Positions 37,016 through 46,565 of a stretch of 64,000 nt of DNA are shown here, in pieces (the stretch's first letter is position 1; every line of letters starts with the position of its first letter). The stretch is from JBFWWP01 sp050246115 (lineage in GTDB: Bacteria; Planctomycetota; UBA8108; UBA1146; JAJFFE01), in assembly GCA_050246115.1 (NCBI GenBank), contig JBFWWP010000026.1, positions 1 to 64,000 on the forward strand. The letters run 5' to 3'. The notes under the pieces were generated by a model, which was not told where the DNA came from, searched no databases, and saw only the letters and a program-made list of their open reading frames with translations. The position numbers and the translations under genes were made by a program.

Positions 37016-37642
37016 TCAGTACCTGCGTACGACCCCGACCACGACGCCTCGGACTTCCAGTTGATCCGTGTAGATCGGTGCGAGCGTCTCGTTCGCCGGC
37101 TGCAGGCGGTAGCGGAGGCCACCGGGGGTCTTCTCTCGGTAGAGCTTCTTCAAGGTCGCTTCGTTGTCCGGCAGGACTGCCACGACCGTTTCGCCGTCCG
37201 CGGCGTGCGAGCGCCGTTCGACGATGACGAGGTCACCGTCGCGAATTCCCTCATCGATCATCGACTCACCCTGGACACGGAGGGCGTAGTGCTCTCGTCC
37301 CATCGGGATGAGGTCGGTGAGATCGAGGGTGTATGGATCTTCGATCGCCTCAATGGGACCGCCCGCTGCGATCCGTCCGAGAACCTGCAACTGAGGTCCA
37401 GCGACGGGCGCCGAGTCGGACTCGAGGAACAAAGGGTCGAGCATCTCGAGCGCGCGAGCCAGATGCGGTTCGCGGCGAATGGCTCCCTTCTTCTCGAGTT
37501 GCCTCATGTGATCGTGGACGGTGACCTTCGAGACGCCGAAGTTCTGGGCGATCTCCTCGAGGGTGGGATACACGCCTCGCATGCGCTTGAAGTGCTTGAG
37601 GAACTCGAGGATGTTCAGCTGTCGCTCGGTATAGAAGGTCAC
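37016..37642 (-). CDS. lexA: LexA repressor
   Basis: SOS-response repressor of 208 aa. The N-terminal winged helix-turn-helix has 'YPTLEEIAQNFGVSKVTVHDHMRQLEKKGAI', the self-cleavage site is A93-G94 in GRIAAGGP, and the S24 protease dyad is S127 (QGESMID) and K165 (ATLKKLY). Both are intact, so RecA-stimulated self-cleavage is expected. The GTG start at 37642 has AGAGGA about 10 nt upstream; longer frames upstream lack similarity. The helix 3 sequence SKVTVHDHMRQL differs from the E. coli form, so the operator sequence in this organism cannot be assumed. No SOS box was identified by eye. Confidence 0.95.
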   Translation of the reverse strand: MTFYTERQLNILEFLKHFKRMRGVYPTLEEIAQNFGVSKVTVHDHMRQLEKKGAIRREPHLARALEMLDPLFLESDSAPVAGPQLQVLGRIAAGGPIEAIEDPYTLDLTDLIPMGREHYALRVQGESMIDEGIRDGDLVIVERRSHAADGETVVAVLPDNEATLKKLYREKTPGGLRYRLQPANETLAPIYTDQLEVRGVVVGVVRRY

Positions 37643-37799
37643 GGGCGTTCGTCCTCTGAAGGGTTGATTCGCGTGATGCACTGGGACGTCATCGCCTGAC
37701 GACGGCGAGGTGACTCTCAGAGACTCACTTCGGGAACAGTGAAGGCCCGAACCGATTTCGGGGCGACCGCGTGGTCTTCGCGGGATTCTCGGGTCAGGG

Positions 37800-38834
37800 T
37801 CAGACCGCGAACCACGCGAGCGCCGCAAGCGCTGCGAACGCGACCCATACGAGCCCTTCGCGGGTCTCCAGCGCGGCAGCACCGAGTCGGAGTCGGACGT
37901 CCTGTCCGAGCGAGCCCACGCCGAGGGCCGCGGCCGGCCTCAGCCAATCCCAGCCACGGTCGGCCGACTCCTGGGCGCCGCTCTGCCAACCGGCTGTACG
38001 ACGCGACGAGGCCCGACCGGCGCCGGAACCGGCATCGATACCGGTGGCCAGCGAAACCCAAAGTCGAGGCAGCCGTGGCTCGTTGGGTTGGGGCGCGTCG
38101 AGCAACGGGGACGCCAACGCAGGCGACGTGAGGAGCGCGGCGCCGCCACGGACCGGCTCGACAGGAAGTGAAGCAGCGAGCTCTTGGACGCTGGGCCGGG
38201 GGAGAAGCGGCGAGTCGTGGAGCTGGGAGACGGAGTCGAGCCTGCCGGCTTGCGGATCGGGGGCGGTCAGCACACGGCCGATGGGGTCGCAAGGCTGCGG
38301 AAGGCTCTCGGACTCGAAGATGTCCAGCTGACGAAGCGGGACCCGATACGAAACCCCGCCGTGAGTGCCAGTGCCTCGATCTCCGACCCGCCCGCCCGAA
38401 CCCGCTCCGCGGCGCGACGCCGAGCGGCTCCGGTCGCGACGCGGCGACCCGGTTGCTCGACTCCCGGGAGTGCGAGTGCGAGTCGACTTGCCCGATAGGT
38501 CAGCGGCGAGGGGGGCAGCCGCGACGTCGACACGATTGCCGACTTCGCTACATTCCTCGATGACCACTCGGTCACCAGCGATCGAGTCGACCTTGGCGGA
38601 CCGACGCCGCGAGCCTCGCTGCGTCTCGCGACCGGTCCGAGCGTCTAACGAGACTTCGGAGCCCGACACGTCCGAGGGGGTGCCCACCGCCGCAGTTCGC
38701 TCAGCAGCAATCCGATCGGCACCAGTCCGTCCTGCCGCTCGGCGAGCAATCGTCGCCGCACGGGCCAAGACATCGCTCGCTCCAGCCGTCGGATCGAGAC
38801 GTTCGGGCAGTGAGTCTTTTTGCACCCAACTCAT
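37800..38834 (-). CDS. Hypothetical tail-anchored protein of low complexity
   Basis: Not recognised. A 344-aa protein rich in Arg, Ala, Ser and Gly, much of it apparently disordered. It ends in one hydrophobic helix ('GLVWVAFAALAALAWFAV') at the extreme C-terminus, suggesting a tail anchor. 'GVSYRVPLRQLDIFESESL' is the most ordered-looking part. The ATG at 38834 has AGAAGGAA about 8 nt upstream, which supports expression. The opposite strand also has open frames here, as expected in GC-rich DNA, but these lack start signals. It is separated from lexA by 157 bp on the same strand. Confidence 0.5.
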   Translation of the reverse strand: MSWVQKDSLPERLDPTAGASDVLARAATIARRAAGRTGADRIAAERTAAVGTPSDVSGSEVSLDARTGRETQRGSRRRSAKVDSIAGDRVVIEECSEVGNRVDVAAAPLAADLSGKSTRTRTPGSRATGSPRRDRSRSASRRGAGSGGRVGDRGTGTHGGVSYRVPLRQLDIFESESLPQPCDPIGRVLTAPDPQAGRLDSVSQLHDSPLLPRPSVQELAASLPVEPVRGGAALLTSPALASPLLDAPQPNEPRLPRLWVSLATGIDAGSGAGRASSRRTAGWQSGAQESADRGWDWLRPAAALGVGSLGQDVRLRLGAAALETREGLVWVAFAALAALAWFAV

Positions 38835-38954
38835 GTCGCTGTTCCTTCTAGCCTCACGAAGCCCAGCACGCCTATGCGGCAAGGCCTCGCAAGCGCGGGC
38901 GAGGGACGACGAGACTTGAGAGTCGACCGAGGCGACCCCGCGACCCACCAACGA

Positions 38955-39308
38955 TCGTTGATGAGTCCGAGGGCGGCAGAGCCTGGCCGAGCGGCGCGGC
39001 GCGGAGTAGTATGCCGGAAGGTCGGGTGGCGTACCACACTACCGTTGACCTTCTTTTTCTGGCTCCCGGCGCCCCAGGCTCNNNNNNNNNNNNNNNNNNN
39101 NNNNNNNNNNNNNNNNNNNNNNNNNNNNNNNNNNNNNNNNNNNNNNNNNNNNNNNNNNNNNNNNNNNNNNNNNNNNNNNNNTCGTTGATGAGTCCGAGGG
39201 CGGCAGAGCCTGGCCGAGCGGCGCGGCGCGGAGTAGTATGCCGGAAGGTCGGGTGGCGTACCACACTACCGTTGACCTTCTTTTTCTGGCTCCCGGCGCC
39301 CCAGGCTC
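38955..39308. other. Gap of 100 N between two identical 127-bp ends
   Basis: Positions 38955-39081 and 39182-39308 are identical over all 127 bases and flank N at 39082-39181. An exact 127-bp overlap left on both sides of a scaffold join is what a de Bruijn assembly with k=127 would produce, so this is probably one sequence written twice and the gap may have no real length. The join sits at the edge of a 16-bp tandem repeat that would stop the assembler. No gene is visible here. Confidence 0.85.
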
Positions 39309-39379
39309 CCGGCGCCCCAGGCTCCCGGCGCCCCAGGCTCGAGGCGTCCCAGATTCGAGGCGCCCCAGGCTCCCGGCGA
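39288..39379. repeat. 16-bp tandem repeat (VNTR-like)
   Basis: Three perfect units of GGCTCCCGGCGCCCCA (39288-39335), two diverged units (GGCTCGAGGCGTCCCA, GATTCGAGGCGCCCCA) and a partial unit. Copy number is unreliable because the assembly gap begins inside the same repeat on its left side. Confidence 0.85.
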
Positions 39380-40047
39380 GTTCCCCGGTGCACTGCGTGC
39401 ACCCATTGCTGGGTCCACCGGTGCTTGGGTTTCTCGCCACGGGCCTCGGCCGCCCGGCGCGCGCCCGGAGCTTAGATACGACGGCGGAGTTCGCTGCCGC
39501 CGTAGCTTGTTGACTCCAGTTCGCGCGCCAGGCTGTGGCTTGGCCGACCGTTGAACCAGCCGCCGCGTCCGGGCGAGGCGACTGGCCCGGAAAAGGCGAT
39601 GGTCGGGGGGGGTGGCCAAGTTGGGGTGCCGGAGGTCAGGTCGGGCCGTCGCTCGGCGATCATGCTCCTGTCGCTCGGTTGTTCCGCTGTTAGCTCTGAC
39701 GCTGTCAGTGCTTCCGCGTGTCGGTTCTCAGTCCGTCGCTAGTTCGGGCCGTCGCCGGTTTAGGCCTGGCACCAGTTTGGGCCTGTCGCTTTGTGTAGGC
39801 CTGGCGCCTGCTTGGCGGTCTCCGGCGTTGACGGTTTCGGGCCGTCGGTCGAGGTCACAACGAAAGCGAACGGTACCCTAACAAAAGCAGAACATCAACG
39901 GTTTTCTTTTGGATCCCCGAAACAGGATTCCGGGGATTTGGTTCTCAGGGGGAGCCCGGTCGCGGGGCGCTGTGCGCGCGACCCGTCGAGCGGTTCGGCA
40001 CCCGTGGAAGCCACGTCGGCTCTTTCGGCACCTTGGAGAGGTTCAGC
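39380..40047. other. Intergenic region upstream of thiolase gene
   Basis: About 670 bp with no recognisable gene. From 39640 to 39860 there are loosely repeated phrases such as GGGCCGTCG and GGCCTGGC with lower GC than usual. At 39913-39937 there is a hairpin (ATCCCCG/CGGGGAT) preceded by a T-rich stretch, about 110 bp ahead of the thiolase start. It could be a terminator for read-through from upstream or a leader structure. Confidence 0.4.
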
Positions 40048-41310
40048 ATGGGTCTCACACGATCCGCTTACGTCGTCGGCGGAGCGATCTCGCCTTTCAT
40101 CGGCAAGTTTCACCCGGACTTCATCTGGAAGGGGCACCCCGACTTCGGCAAGCGCGACAATCCGTCGCTCGAGATGCACTTGCACGACATCACCGTGAAC
40201 ACCCTGAAAGCGACCGGTGTTGCCGCGGAGCAGATCGACCGCGGCGTCGTCGGGAACTTCGTCGGAGAGCTCTTCAGCCAGCAGGGGCACCTCGGTGCGC
40301 TCGCCGTCGCGGGTCACCCGGGCTTGGCCTACAAGCCGTTCCACCGCGTCGAGGGCGCGTGTGCTTCGGGCGGCCTCGCCGTGCTGGCGGCAGCGGACGC
40401 GATCGCGGCCGGCGCCGACCTGATCCTGGTGCTCGGAGCCGAGGTGCAAACCACCGTCAACGCCAAGGTGGGCGCGGACTATCTGGCACGCGCCTCGCAC
40501 TACGAGTCGGAACGTTCGCTGGACCCATTCACCTTTCCGTGCCTCTTCGCGCGACGCATGAAAGCGTACTTCGACCGCCACGGAGGCGATCCCAGCGACC
40601 TGGCGCCCATCGTCGTGAAGGCCTACGCGAACGCGGCGCGCAACCCGAAGGCGCACATGCGACACGTCGCGATGGGGTTGGACCAGGCCGCCCGCGCCTC
40701 GGACAAGAACCCGCTCTTTCTCGAGAACGAGGACTTCCGCGAGGTACTCAAGATCAGTGATTGTTCGCAAGTCTCCGATGGCGCTGCGGGTCTCGTTCTC
40801 GCCTCCGCCGAAGGGCTGGCCAAGATCGGCAGAAAACCGAAGGACTGCGTGGAACTGGTTGCCTACGGCCACGCCACCGGTCCGCTCGGCCAGGTGAAGG
40901 ACCTGACCACCCTCGATGTCACCGCAACGGCGGTCCAGCGCGCGTTCCGGAGTGCCGGGTGGGATGCCGCTAGCGTCGACGTCGCCGAAGTGCACGACTG
41001 TTTCAGCATTACCGAGGCCCTGATGTACGAGGCCATGGGACTCTGTGCGGTCGGCGAAGGCGTTCGCTTCGGCGCCGAGGGACACACGGCGATCGACGGG
41101 AAGATCCCCGTGAACACCGGCGGTGGCCTCATGGCGTTCGGGCATCCCGTGGGCGCGACCGGCGTGAAGCAGGTGCTCGAAATCCAACGTCAGCTCACCG
41201 GCCAATGCGGGGACTATCAGATCGGCGGCTCACCGCGCCGGGGTGCGTGCGTGAACATGGGCGGCGACGATCGCACCGCCGTGGTGACCTTGTTGCGGTA
41301 CGCCGGGTAG
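40048..41310 (+). CDS. Thiolase-family acetyl-CoA acetyltransferase
   Basis: A 420-aa thiolase-fold enzyme. The nucleophile is C105 in VEGACASGG, the catalytic His regions are 'EVHDCFSITE' and 'NTGGGLMAFGHPVGATG', and the C-terminal Cys region is 'GACVNMGGDD'. The pattern, including the N-terminal 'VVGGAISPFIGKF', is closer to SCP2-type / non-decarboxylating thiolases than to classical FadA. Classical thiolases have CxG at the end, here CVNMG. The reaction is probably cleavage or formation of acyl-CoA thioesters; the natural chain length is unknown. The ATG at 40048 has GGAGAGG 6 nt upstream. No other beta-oxidation gene is nearby, so the pathway is not fixed by context. Confidence 0.85.
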   Translation: MGLTRSAYVVGGAISPFIGKFHPDFIWKGHPDFGKRDNPSLEMHLHDITVNTLKATGVAAEQIDRGVVGNFVGELFSQQGHLGALAVAGHPGLAYKPFHRVEGACASGGLAVLAAADAIAAGADLILVLGAEVQTTVNAKVGADYLARASHYESERSLDPFTFPCLFARRMKAYFDRHGGDPSDLAPIVVKAYANAARNPKAHMRHVAMGLDQAARASDKNPLFLENEDFREVLKISDCSQVSDGAAGLVLASAEGLAKIGRKPKDCVELVAYGHATGPLGQVKDLTTLDVTATAVQRAFRSAGWDAASVDVAEVHDCFSITEALMYEAMGLCAVGEGVRFGAEGHTAIDGKIPVNTGGGLMAFGHPVGATGVKQVLEIQRQLTGQCGDYQIGGSPRRGACVNMGGDDRTAVVTLLRYAG

Positions 41311-41421
41311 CGCGGCGCCGGGGACGACCGAGCGCGCACGGGCACGAGCGAGAATGGAAGACTCGGCGACGTCCATGGCGTCGGTGGATGGCCCCCCATC
41401 GGGCGGGTAGACTGCGATCCC

Positions 41422-43608
41422 ATGAACCGCAAGATCATCGCAGCTGTAGTCCTCGCCAGCGTCCTCGCCCTGTGCTTCTTGGCGTTCGTCCGACAGTCGG
41501 GTGGCGACGGCGAAGCCGACCGTGAGCGGGACCGAACTCCCGTCGAGCGCACCCATGGGGATCCAAGCGACGATCCCGCGTTGCACGGCGACTCCACCGA
41601 CGAAGGCCCGAGCGACCCGGGGACGACGATCGCGATCGTTCACGGGGACACCGACCGCCAGAATGACCCGTCGCCGCCCCTCACGACCGATCCCGAGCCG
41701 CCGGCCGAGTACTTCGTCGAAGGCTTGGTCGTCACCGAGGACGGCCTGCAACTGTCGGGCGCGGAGGTGCTGGTCTACGAGTTCCGCGAAGCTCAATTCA
41801 CGAAGCAGGCACTCGAACTGTTCCAACGGCTCAACGAAGACGTTCCGCCGCTCGCTGCCGGTCGCACCGATACCTCCGGTTACTTTCGAATTCCGCTGAC
41901 GGACGGCGGCAAGTTCCATGTGATCGTGACGTTCCCGAACCGAGCGTCGGGCGCCAACGGCCCAGTCATCCTCAGCCGGCAGGAGCCCAGTAACTACCTG
42001 CTGTTCACTTTGCCACCCGAGGTCGTGATCGAGGGCATCGTGCTGGCACGAGGCGGCCGTAGCCTCGCCGGAGTGCCGATCTGCCTCGTGGAAAAAGGGA
42101 CCAGTGCCGCGCCCGCGTTCCGCAGCCACCAAACGACCTCGGGGTCCGACGGGCGCTTTCGCCTCGCTGGCCTCGAACCCCGTAGCTACATCCTCATGGC
42201 GAAACCCGACGGCGCACCAGGGCGCCTCATTCAACAGGTCGAGGCGCCGAGCCGCGAAGTCGTGGTCCGCGTCGACGACCTTCAGGAGCTGACCGGGTTC
42301 GTCCGCGACGCGAACACGAACCGGCCGGTCGCCGGCGCCTTGGTCACGGCAGTGAACCCCATCTCGTTTGCGCAGACCACGAGCGACGAGTCCGGCGCGT
42401 TCACACTCGAGCTCTCCGGTGAGGACGTCGACGTGATGGTCACCCACGCCGACTATCTGCTCCTGGAGATGCGCGTCGGATTGGTCGGGGCGAGGACCGA
42501 GGCCAACTTCCCGTTGCAGAGCGGCACCGCGGTCCGCGGACGCGTGGTGAAGAACGATGGTTCGCCGGTCCCGGGCGCACTGGTCGGCGTACTGCGCCGG
42601 GCCTGGCTACGGGGCGACGTGCGCACGACTCGCGCCGACGCGAACGGCGAGTTCTCCGTAACGACTCAGGGCGGGGGCACGGACTTGATCCTCGCAAAAG
42701 TACCGGGCTGGGTGCCGACGATTTCGGTCTCGGGCGCGTTGCCCGTCGGTGCCGTGCGCGACCTCGTGCTGCAGCCGTCGACCGACATCACCGGCGTGAT
42801 CTACGCCCGCGGTCGCCCGGTGGCTGGCGCGTGGGTGCGCTTGCATGTCGCGTCGGTCGACGATCGGCTCGGCCAAGCAGTCTACTGGCTGCGCGGAAGC
42901 ATCGAGGGTTGGAGCGGACCCGACGGCTCGTTCGAGTTGCGTGATGTGGTGCCCTACGTGAGCTACCAGATCGAGGTGCGTCACCCCGATCACCCCGACA
43001 CGTGGCACCGTGTCGGCAGCCTACCGACTCCTCCGCTCGAGATCGTCCTGACCGAGGGCAGCCAGGTCGAGATCGTGCTGACGACGCCCGACGGGCGGCC
43101 CCCCAGTTCGGCGGTGATCGTGGCGCAGTGGCCGGGCAGCGTACCCATTCGACGGGGGCGCAACGGCAACCTCGAGGGCGGCAGTCGCTTCATTGCCGGC
43201 TCGGACGGAGTGGCGGTACTCCGCAATGTGCCGGTAGGCCAAGTCGTTCTCTTCGTCGTGGCTCCGATGTTCGTCGAGGAACGCATCGAGCTCGACGTGA
43301 CGAGCGACGAGCTCTTCACCCACGAACTCCAACTGCGACCGAGCGGGCGCATCGACGTCCACGTGCTCACCGGCGATGGCGAGCCCGTGGCGGCCGCCGA
43401 AGTCCGACTCATGACCAGCGGCGCAGAGCGTCCCGAAGGATTCGAGCGCCGCGGGCGGACCGGGATCGAAGGCGAGTTCAGCTTTACGGGCATCCCGCCC
43501 GGCAGCTACCAAGTGTTGGTGACCAGCGGCACGAGCGGGCAGACGCGACCCGTATCGGTGACCGCAACCGAGCCGACCGAGATCGAGATCCGGCTCAACG
43601 ACGCCTGA
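41422..43608 (+). CDS. Membrane-anchored protein with multiple carboxypeptidase-regulatory-like domains
   Basis: A 728-aa protein. It has an N-terminal anchor or signal (residues 5-23, 'IIAAVVLASVLALCFLAF') and an acidic, Thr/Asp-rich linker to about 95. Roughly seven beta-sandwich modules of the CarboxypepD_reg/SdrD-B type follow, each with the pattern 'G.V....G.PV.GA.V.....................T...G.F.L..L.PG.Y.L.V' (for example 'VEGLVVTEDGLQLSGAEVLV', 'TGFVRDANTNRPVAGALVTA', 'GRIDVHVLTGDGEPVAAAEV'). No enzyme motif is present. It likely lies outside the membrane as a structural or adhesive protein. The 215-bp gap to the polysaccharide operon leaves it uncertain whether the two are linked. Confidence 0.82.
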   Translation: MNRKIIAAVVLASVLALCFLAFVRQSGGDGEADRERDRTPVERTHGDPSDDPALHGDSTDEGPSDPGTTIAIVHGDTDRQNDPSPPLTTDPEPPAEYFVEGLVVTEDGLQLSGAEVLVYEFREAQFTKQALELFQRLNEDVPPLAAGRTDTSGYFRIPLTDGGKFHVIVTFPNRASGANGPVILSRQEPSNYLLFTLPPEVVIEGIVLARGGRSLAGVPICLVEKGTSAAPAFRSHQTTSGSDGRFRLAGLEPRSYILMAKPDGAPGRLIQQVEAPSREVVVRVDDLQELTGFVRDANTNRPVAGALVTAVNPISFAQTTSDESGAFTLELSGEDVDVMVTHADYLLLEMRVGLVGARTEANFPLQSGTAVRGRVVKNDGSPVPGALVGVLRRAWLRGDVRTTRADANGEFSVTTQGGGTDLILAKVPGWVPTISVSGALPVGAVRDLVLQPSTDITGVIYARGRPVAGAWVRLHVASVDDRLGQAVYWLRGSIEGWSGPDGSFELRDVVPYVSYQIEVRHPDHPDTWHRVGSLPTPPLEIVLTEGSQVEIVLTTPDGRPPSSAVIVAQWPGSVPIRRGRNGNLEGGSRFIAGSDGVAVLRNVPVGQVVLFVVAPMFVEERIELDVTSDELFTHELQLRPSGRIDVHVLTGDGEPVAAAEVRLMTSGAERPEGFERRGRTGIEGEFSFTGIPPGSYQVLVTSGTSGQTRPVSVTATEPTEIEIRLNDA

Positions 43609-43823
43609 GCCGCAAGCGAGCGGGTTCGCGCGACGTGAGCGCTCCCCGGGCCCAATCCGGCTCGCTGGAAGCTTGCCGCGCGGACACGGTCGGCGGTACT
43701 ATCCGCGGCCTTCGACTCGTGGCCTCGAATCGCGCCCAACTACGGCGCCTGTCCGGCTGCGGCGCCGACTCGGTGGCTCCTGCGTTCGTTGCTCCAGCAC
43801 CTGGGAAAGAACCCGACTCTAAG

Positions 43824-46472
43824 ATGCGTCAGATACTCTGCAACCGTGGGGGGGCCGTCGTTGCCCGCATGCCCCGCCCCACCGTGGCGCCCGGGCAGGT
43901 ACTGGTACGGACGCAGTTCTCCCTCGTGAGTGTCGGCACCGAGATCGCGCCACTGCGCTCGATCACGTCGGAACTCGTCGCGCACCCCATCGAGAACGCC
44001 GGCGCCTACGCCAGCCTGGCGCGTCGCTATCTGGGCAAGGCCATCAAGGATCCTCGCAAAGCGTTTCACCGCGCGGCCGGCATCGTGCGCCGCGAACTCG
44101 GGCGGATGAACCCGGTGCGCCCGCGCGCTGGGCGAGCGGCCGCGCCGGTACGCCTTGGCGAGGTCGCGTGGGAACGAGCGAACGCGACCCAGTTCAACGT
44201 CGAGGACGGGCGCATGGAACTCGTGACGGATGCATCCGCCGCGAGCTATCAAGTGCTCACGCAGCCGATCCCGATTCCTGGCGATCGGTGCGCAGCGTTC
44301 GAGCTGGGTGGGGAACTGCTCAGCGGCCGCCTCGCGGTCGGACTTCTCGACGCGAGCCGCGAGCGCTGGATCGGGCAGCACACGCTGGAACCCGGGCGTC
44401 TCGACGACCGGTTGATCTTCGATCCAGGCGACTCCGAGCAAGTGACCTTGGTGATCGCGAACGCCGGTGGCACGCAGCCGTCGCGCTTGGTGCTCGAGCG
44501 CTTCGAGGTGCAGCTGCTGCCACGCAGCGAGGCTCAGAACGACCTCGGCGACCAGGGCTGGAACGTAGGTTACTCACTCGCCGGCACCGTGGTCGAAGTG
44601 GCACCCGAGGTCACGGACTTGGCTCCGGGCGATCGGGTTGCGTGCGCCGGTGCCAACTACGCCCACCATGCCGAGTACGTGTGCGTACCGCGCAACCTCC
44701 TCTGCCGTGTGCCCGTGGGCTGCACGGTGCGAGATGCAGCCACGGCCACCGTTGGCGCCATCGCGCTTCAGGGCGTGCGGCGCGCCGGCGCTCAACTGGG
44801 TGAAGTCGTGTGCGTGCTTGGACTCGGCCTGATCGGTCAGATCACGGTCCAGTTGCTGCATGCGAGCGGCTGCCGCGTCCTCGGGATGGACCTGGACCCG
44901 AAGCGCGTCGATCGAGCGCTGGCCCTCGGACTCGCGGCCGGGGCCACCGACGCCGAGCAACTGCGCCGCATGACCCTCGACTTCACGGGCGGCCATGGCG
45001 CGGATCGGACGCTCATCACGGCGGCGACACGTTCGAACCAGGTGATCAACCAAGCAATGGAAGTGACGCGCCGACGGGGAACGGTCGTCATCGTCGGCGA
45101 TGTCGGGCTGGCGGTCGAACGTGCGGAGTTCTACCGCAAGGAGATCGACCTGCTCATGAGCACATCGTACGGGCCCGGACGCTACGATGCGCACTACGAA
45201 GAGGACGGCGCAGACTACCCCTACGCCTACGTGCGCTGGACGCTGAACCGCAACATGCAGGCGTATCTGCAGCTGATCGCAGAGGAACGGCTGCGCCTGG
45301 AGCCGCTGATCGATCGTGTCATCATGCTCGAGGACGCACCCGCGGCGTACCGCGAACTGGCGCGCGGGGGCGACGCGCTGCCGCTCGGGGTCCTGTTTCG
45401 GTATCCCGACGAGGCCGGGCGCGAGGAAGCCGCAGCACCTCGCATCGAACTGCGAGGGCACCGCCCCACCCCAACCGGCCCAGCGCGCTACGCATTGATC
45501 GGCGTGGGCGCCTTCGCTCAAGGAATGCTCGTGCCCCAGATGGAACGGCGTCGCGATCGCTTCTTTCTGCGGGGCGTCGTGAGTCGCGACGCCGCGCGCG
45601 GCGGCAACTTCGCACGCGAGCGGCGCCTGGCCGTCCACGCAACCGACCTCGACTCCGTACTCGACGACCCCGAGTTCGATCTCATGGTCATCGCCACGCG
45701 CCATCGTGAGCATGCTCCGCAAGTGGCGCGCTGCCTCGAGGCGGGCAAGCATGTTTTCGTCGAGAAACCGCTCGCGGTCACCTGGGAGCAGCTTGCGCTG
45801 GTCGAGTCCACCTACGCCGCGCTGACCACTCCACCGCTCTTGATGGTCGGGTTCAATCGACGCTTCTCCCCCGCGCTCCAGCAACTCACGACGCTGCTCC
45901 GCGAACGACGGACGCCGCTGGTCATCCACTACCGACTCCACGGCGGTTACATCCCGCCCGACAGTTGGATTCAAGGGCCCGTGGGCGGCGGCCGCAACCT
46001 CGGTGAAGCGTGCCACATGTACGACGTGTTCCGATCGCTGGTCGGGACGCCGGTGCGCTCGATCCAGGCCGAGGCGATCGACCCGGGTTCGCTCCCGTAC
46101 CTGCGGAGCGACAACTTCTCGGCGACCTTGGGCTACGAGGACGGGAGTCTCGCGACGCTGACTTACACCGCGCTCGGGCCGAAGCAAGGGCTCGCGAAGG
46201 AACGCGTCGAGGTGTTCTGTGACGGCGAGGCCTATCTCGTCGACGACTACAAGCGACTCGTTCGGGGCAGTGACGGTGCGGTCCTCTGGCAAGCCTCGGA
46301 CGCCGACAAAGGTCACTTCGAGGAGCTGAGTCGCTTCGGGGACGCGATCGCTACAGGCAGCAGCGCGCCCATTCCGCCGGCGGAGATCTTCGAAACCACG
46401 GCGGTCGCGCTCCGCATCGAGGATCTGCTGCACGGACATGGCGCAAACGACCGCGACGGAGGCGCCGTCTAG
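43824..46472 (+). CDS. Two-domain oxidoreductase (zinc-type alcohol dehydrogenase + Gfo/Idh/MocA) with inserted sandwich module
   Basis: An 882-aa protein. Residues 1-110 and 235-545 form a medium-chain dehydrogenase ('GYSLAGTVVEVAPEVTDLAPGDRV', 'VVCVLGLGLIGQITVQLL'). Residues 557-875 are a Gfo/Idh/MocA dehydrogenase ('YALIGVGAFAQGMLVPQM', 'VFVEKPLAV', 'GGGRNLGEACHMYDVF'). This pairing is known from bacterial surface-polysaccharide clusters. Residues about 112-234 are an insertion between the halves of the first domain, with 'LAVGLLDASRERWI' and 'EQVTLVIANAG'; a similar sequence occurs at the C-terminus of the propeller protein downstream. ATG 43824 lacks a strong ribosome-binding site. Role inferred: sugar oxidation/epimerisation in polysaccharide synthesis. 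Confidence 0.88.
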   Translation: MRQILCNRGGAVVARMPRPTVAPGQVLVRTQFSLVSVGTEIAPLRSITSELVAHPIENAGAYASLARRYLGKAIKDPRKAFHRAAGIVRRELGRMNPVRPRAGRAAAPVRLGEVAWERANATQFNVEDGRMELVTDASAASYQVLTQPIPIPGDRCAAFELGGELLSGRLAVGLLDASRERWIGQHTLEPGRLDDRLIFDPGDSEQVTLVIANAGGTQPSRLVLERFEVQLLPRSEAQNDLGDQGWNVGYSLAGTVVEVAPEVTDLAPGDRVACAGANYAHHAEYVCVPRNLLCRVPVGCTVRDAATATVGAIALQGVRRAGAQLGEVVCVLGLGLIGQITVQLLHASGCRVLGMDLDPKRVDRALALGLAAGATDAEQLRRMTLDFTGGHGADRTLITAATRSNQVINQAMEVTRRRGTVVIVGDVGLAVERAEFYRKEIDLLMSTSYGPGRYDAHYEEDGADYPYAYVRWTLNRNMQAYLQLIAEERLRLEPLIDRVIMLEDAPAAYRELARGGDALPLGVLFRYPDEAGREEAAAPRIELRGHRPTPTGPARYALIGVGAFAQGMLVPQMERRRDRFFLRGVVSRDAARGGNFARERRLAVHATDLDSVLDDPEFDLMVIATRHREHAPQVARCLEAGKHVFVEKPLAVTWEQLALVESTYAALTTPPLLMVGFNRRFSPALQQLTTLLRERRTPLVIHYRLHGGYIPPDSWIQGPVGGGRNLGEACHMYDVFRSLVGTPVRSIQAEAIDPGSLPYLRSDNFSATLGYEDGSLATLTYTALGPKQGLAKERVEVFCDGEAYLVDDYKRLVRGSDGAVLWQASDADKGHFEELSRFGDAIATGSSAPIPPAEIFETTAVALRIEDLLHGHGANDRDGGAV

Positions 46473-46475
46473 TCT

Positions 46476-46526
46476 CGAATCAAGCGCGAACTAGAGTTGC
46501 TGGTGAATGCGCTTGATTTGGGCCTA
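46476..46526 (+). repeat. Small palindromic repeat (CAAGCGC family)
   Basis: AATCAAGCGC (46478-46487) and GCGCTTGATT (46509-46518) form a perfect 10-bp stem around a 21-nt loop, followed by TGGGCCTAGG. It lies in the 93-bp space between the first two genes of the polysaccharide operon, so it would be in the mRNA. Confidence 0.7.
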
Positions 46527-46565
46527 GGCGCACGGGATGCAAACGCAGGAGACAGGGAGACCGAC

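Noticed and set aside
38365..38919. Plus-strand frames opposite the low-complexity hypothetical protein
   Set aside because: They are Arg/Ala-rich without start signals; the minus-strand frame has a Shine-Dalgarno and a C-terminal membrane helix.
43002..43823. Plus-strand open frame upstream of the two-domain oxidoreductase
   Set aside because: It overlaps the end of the carboxypeptidase-regulatory-like protein in another frame, is Arg-rich without domain similarity, and oxidoreductase homology begins only at 43824.
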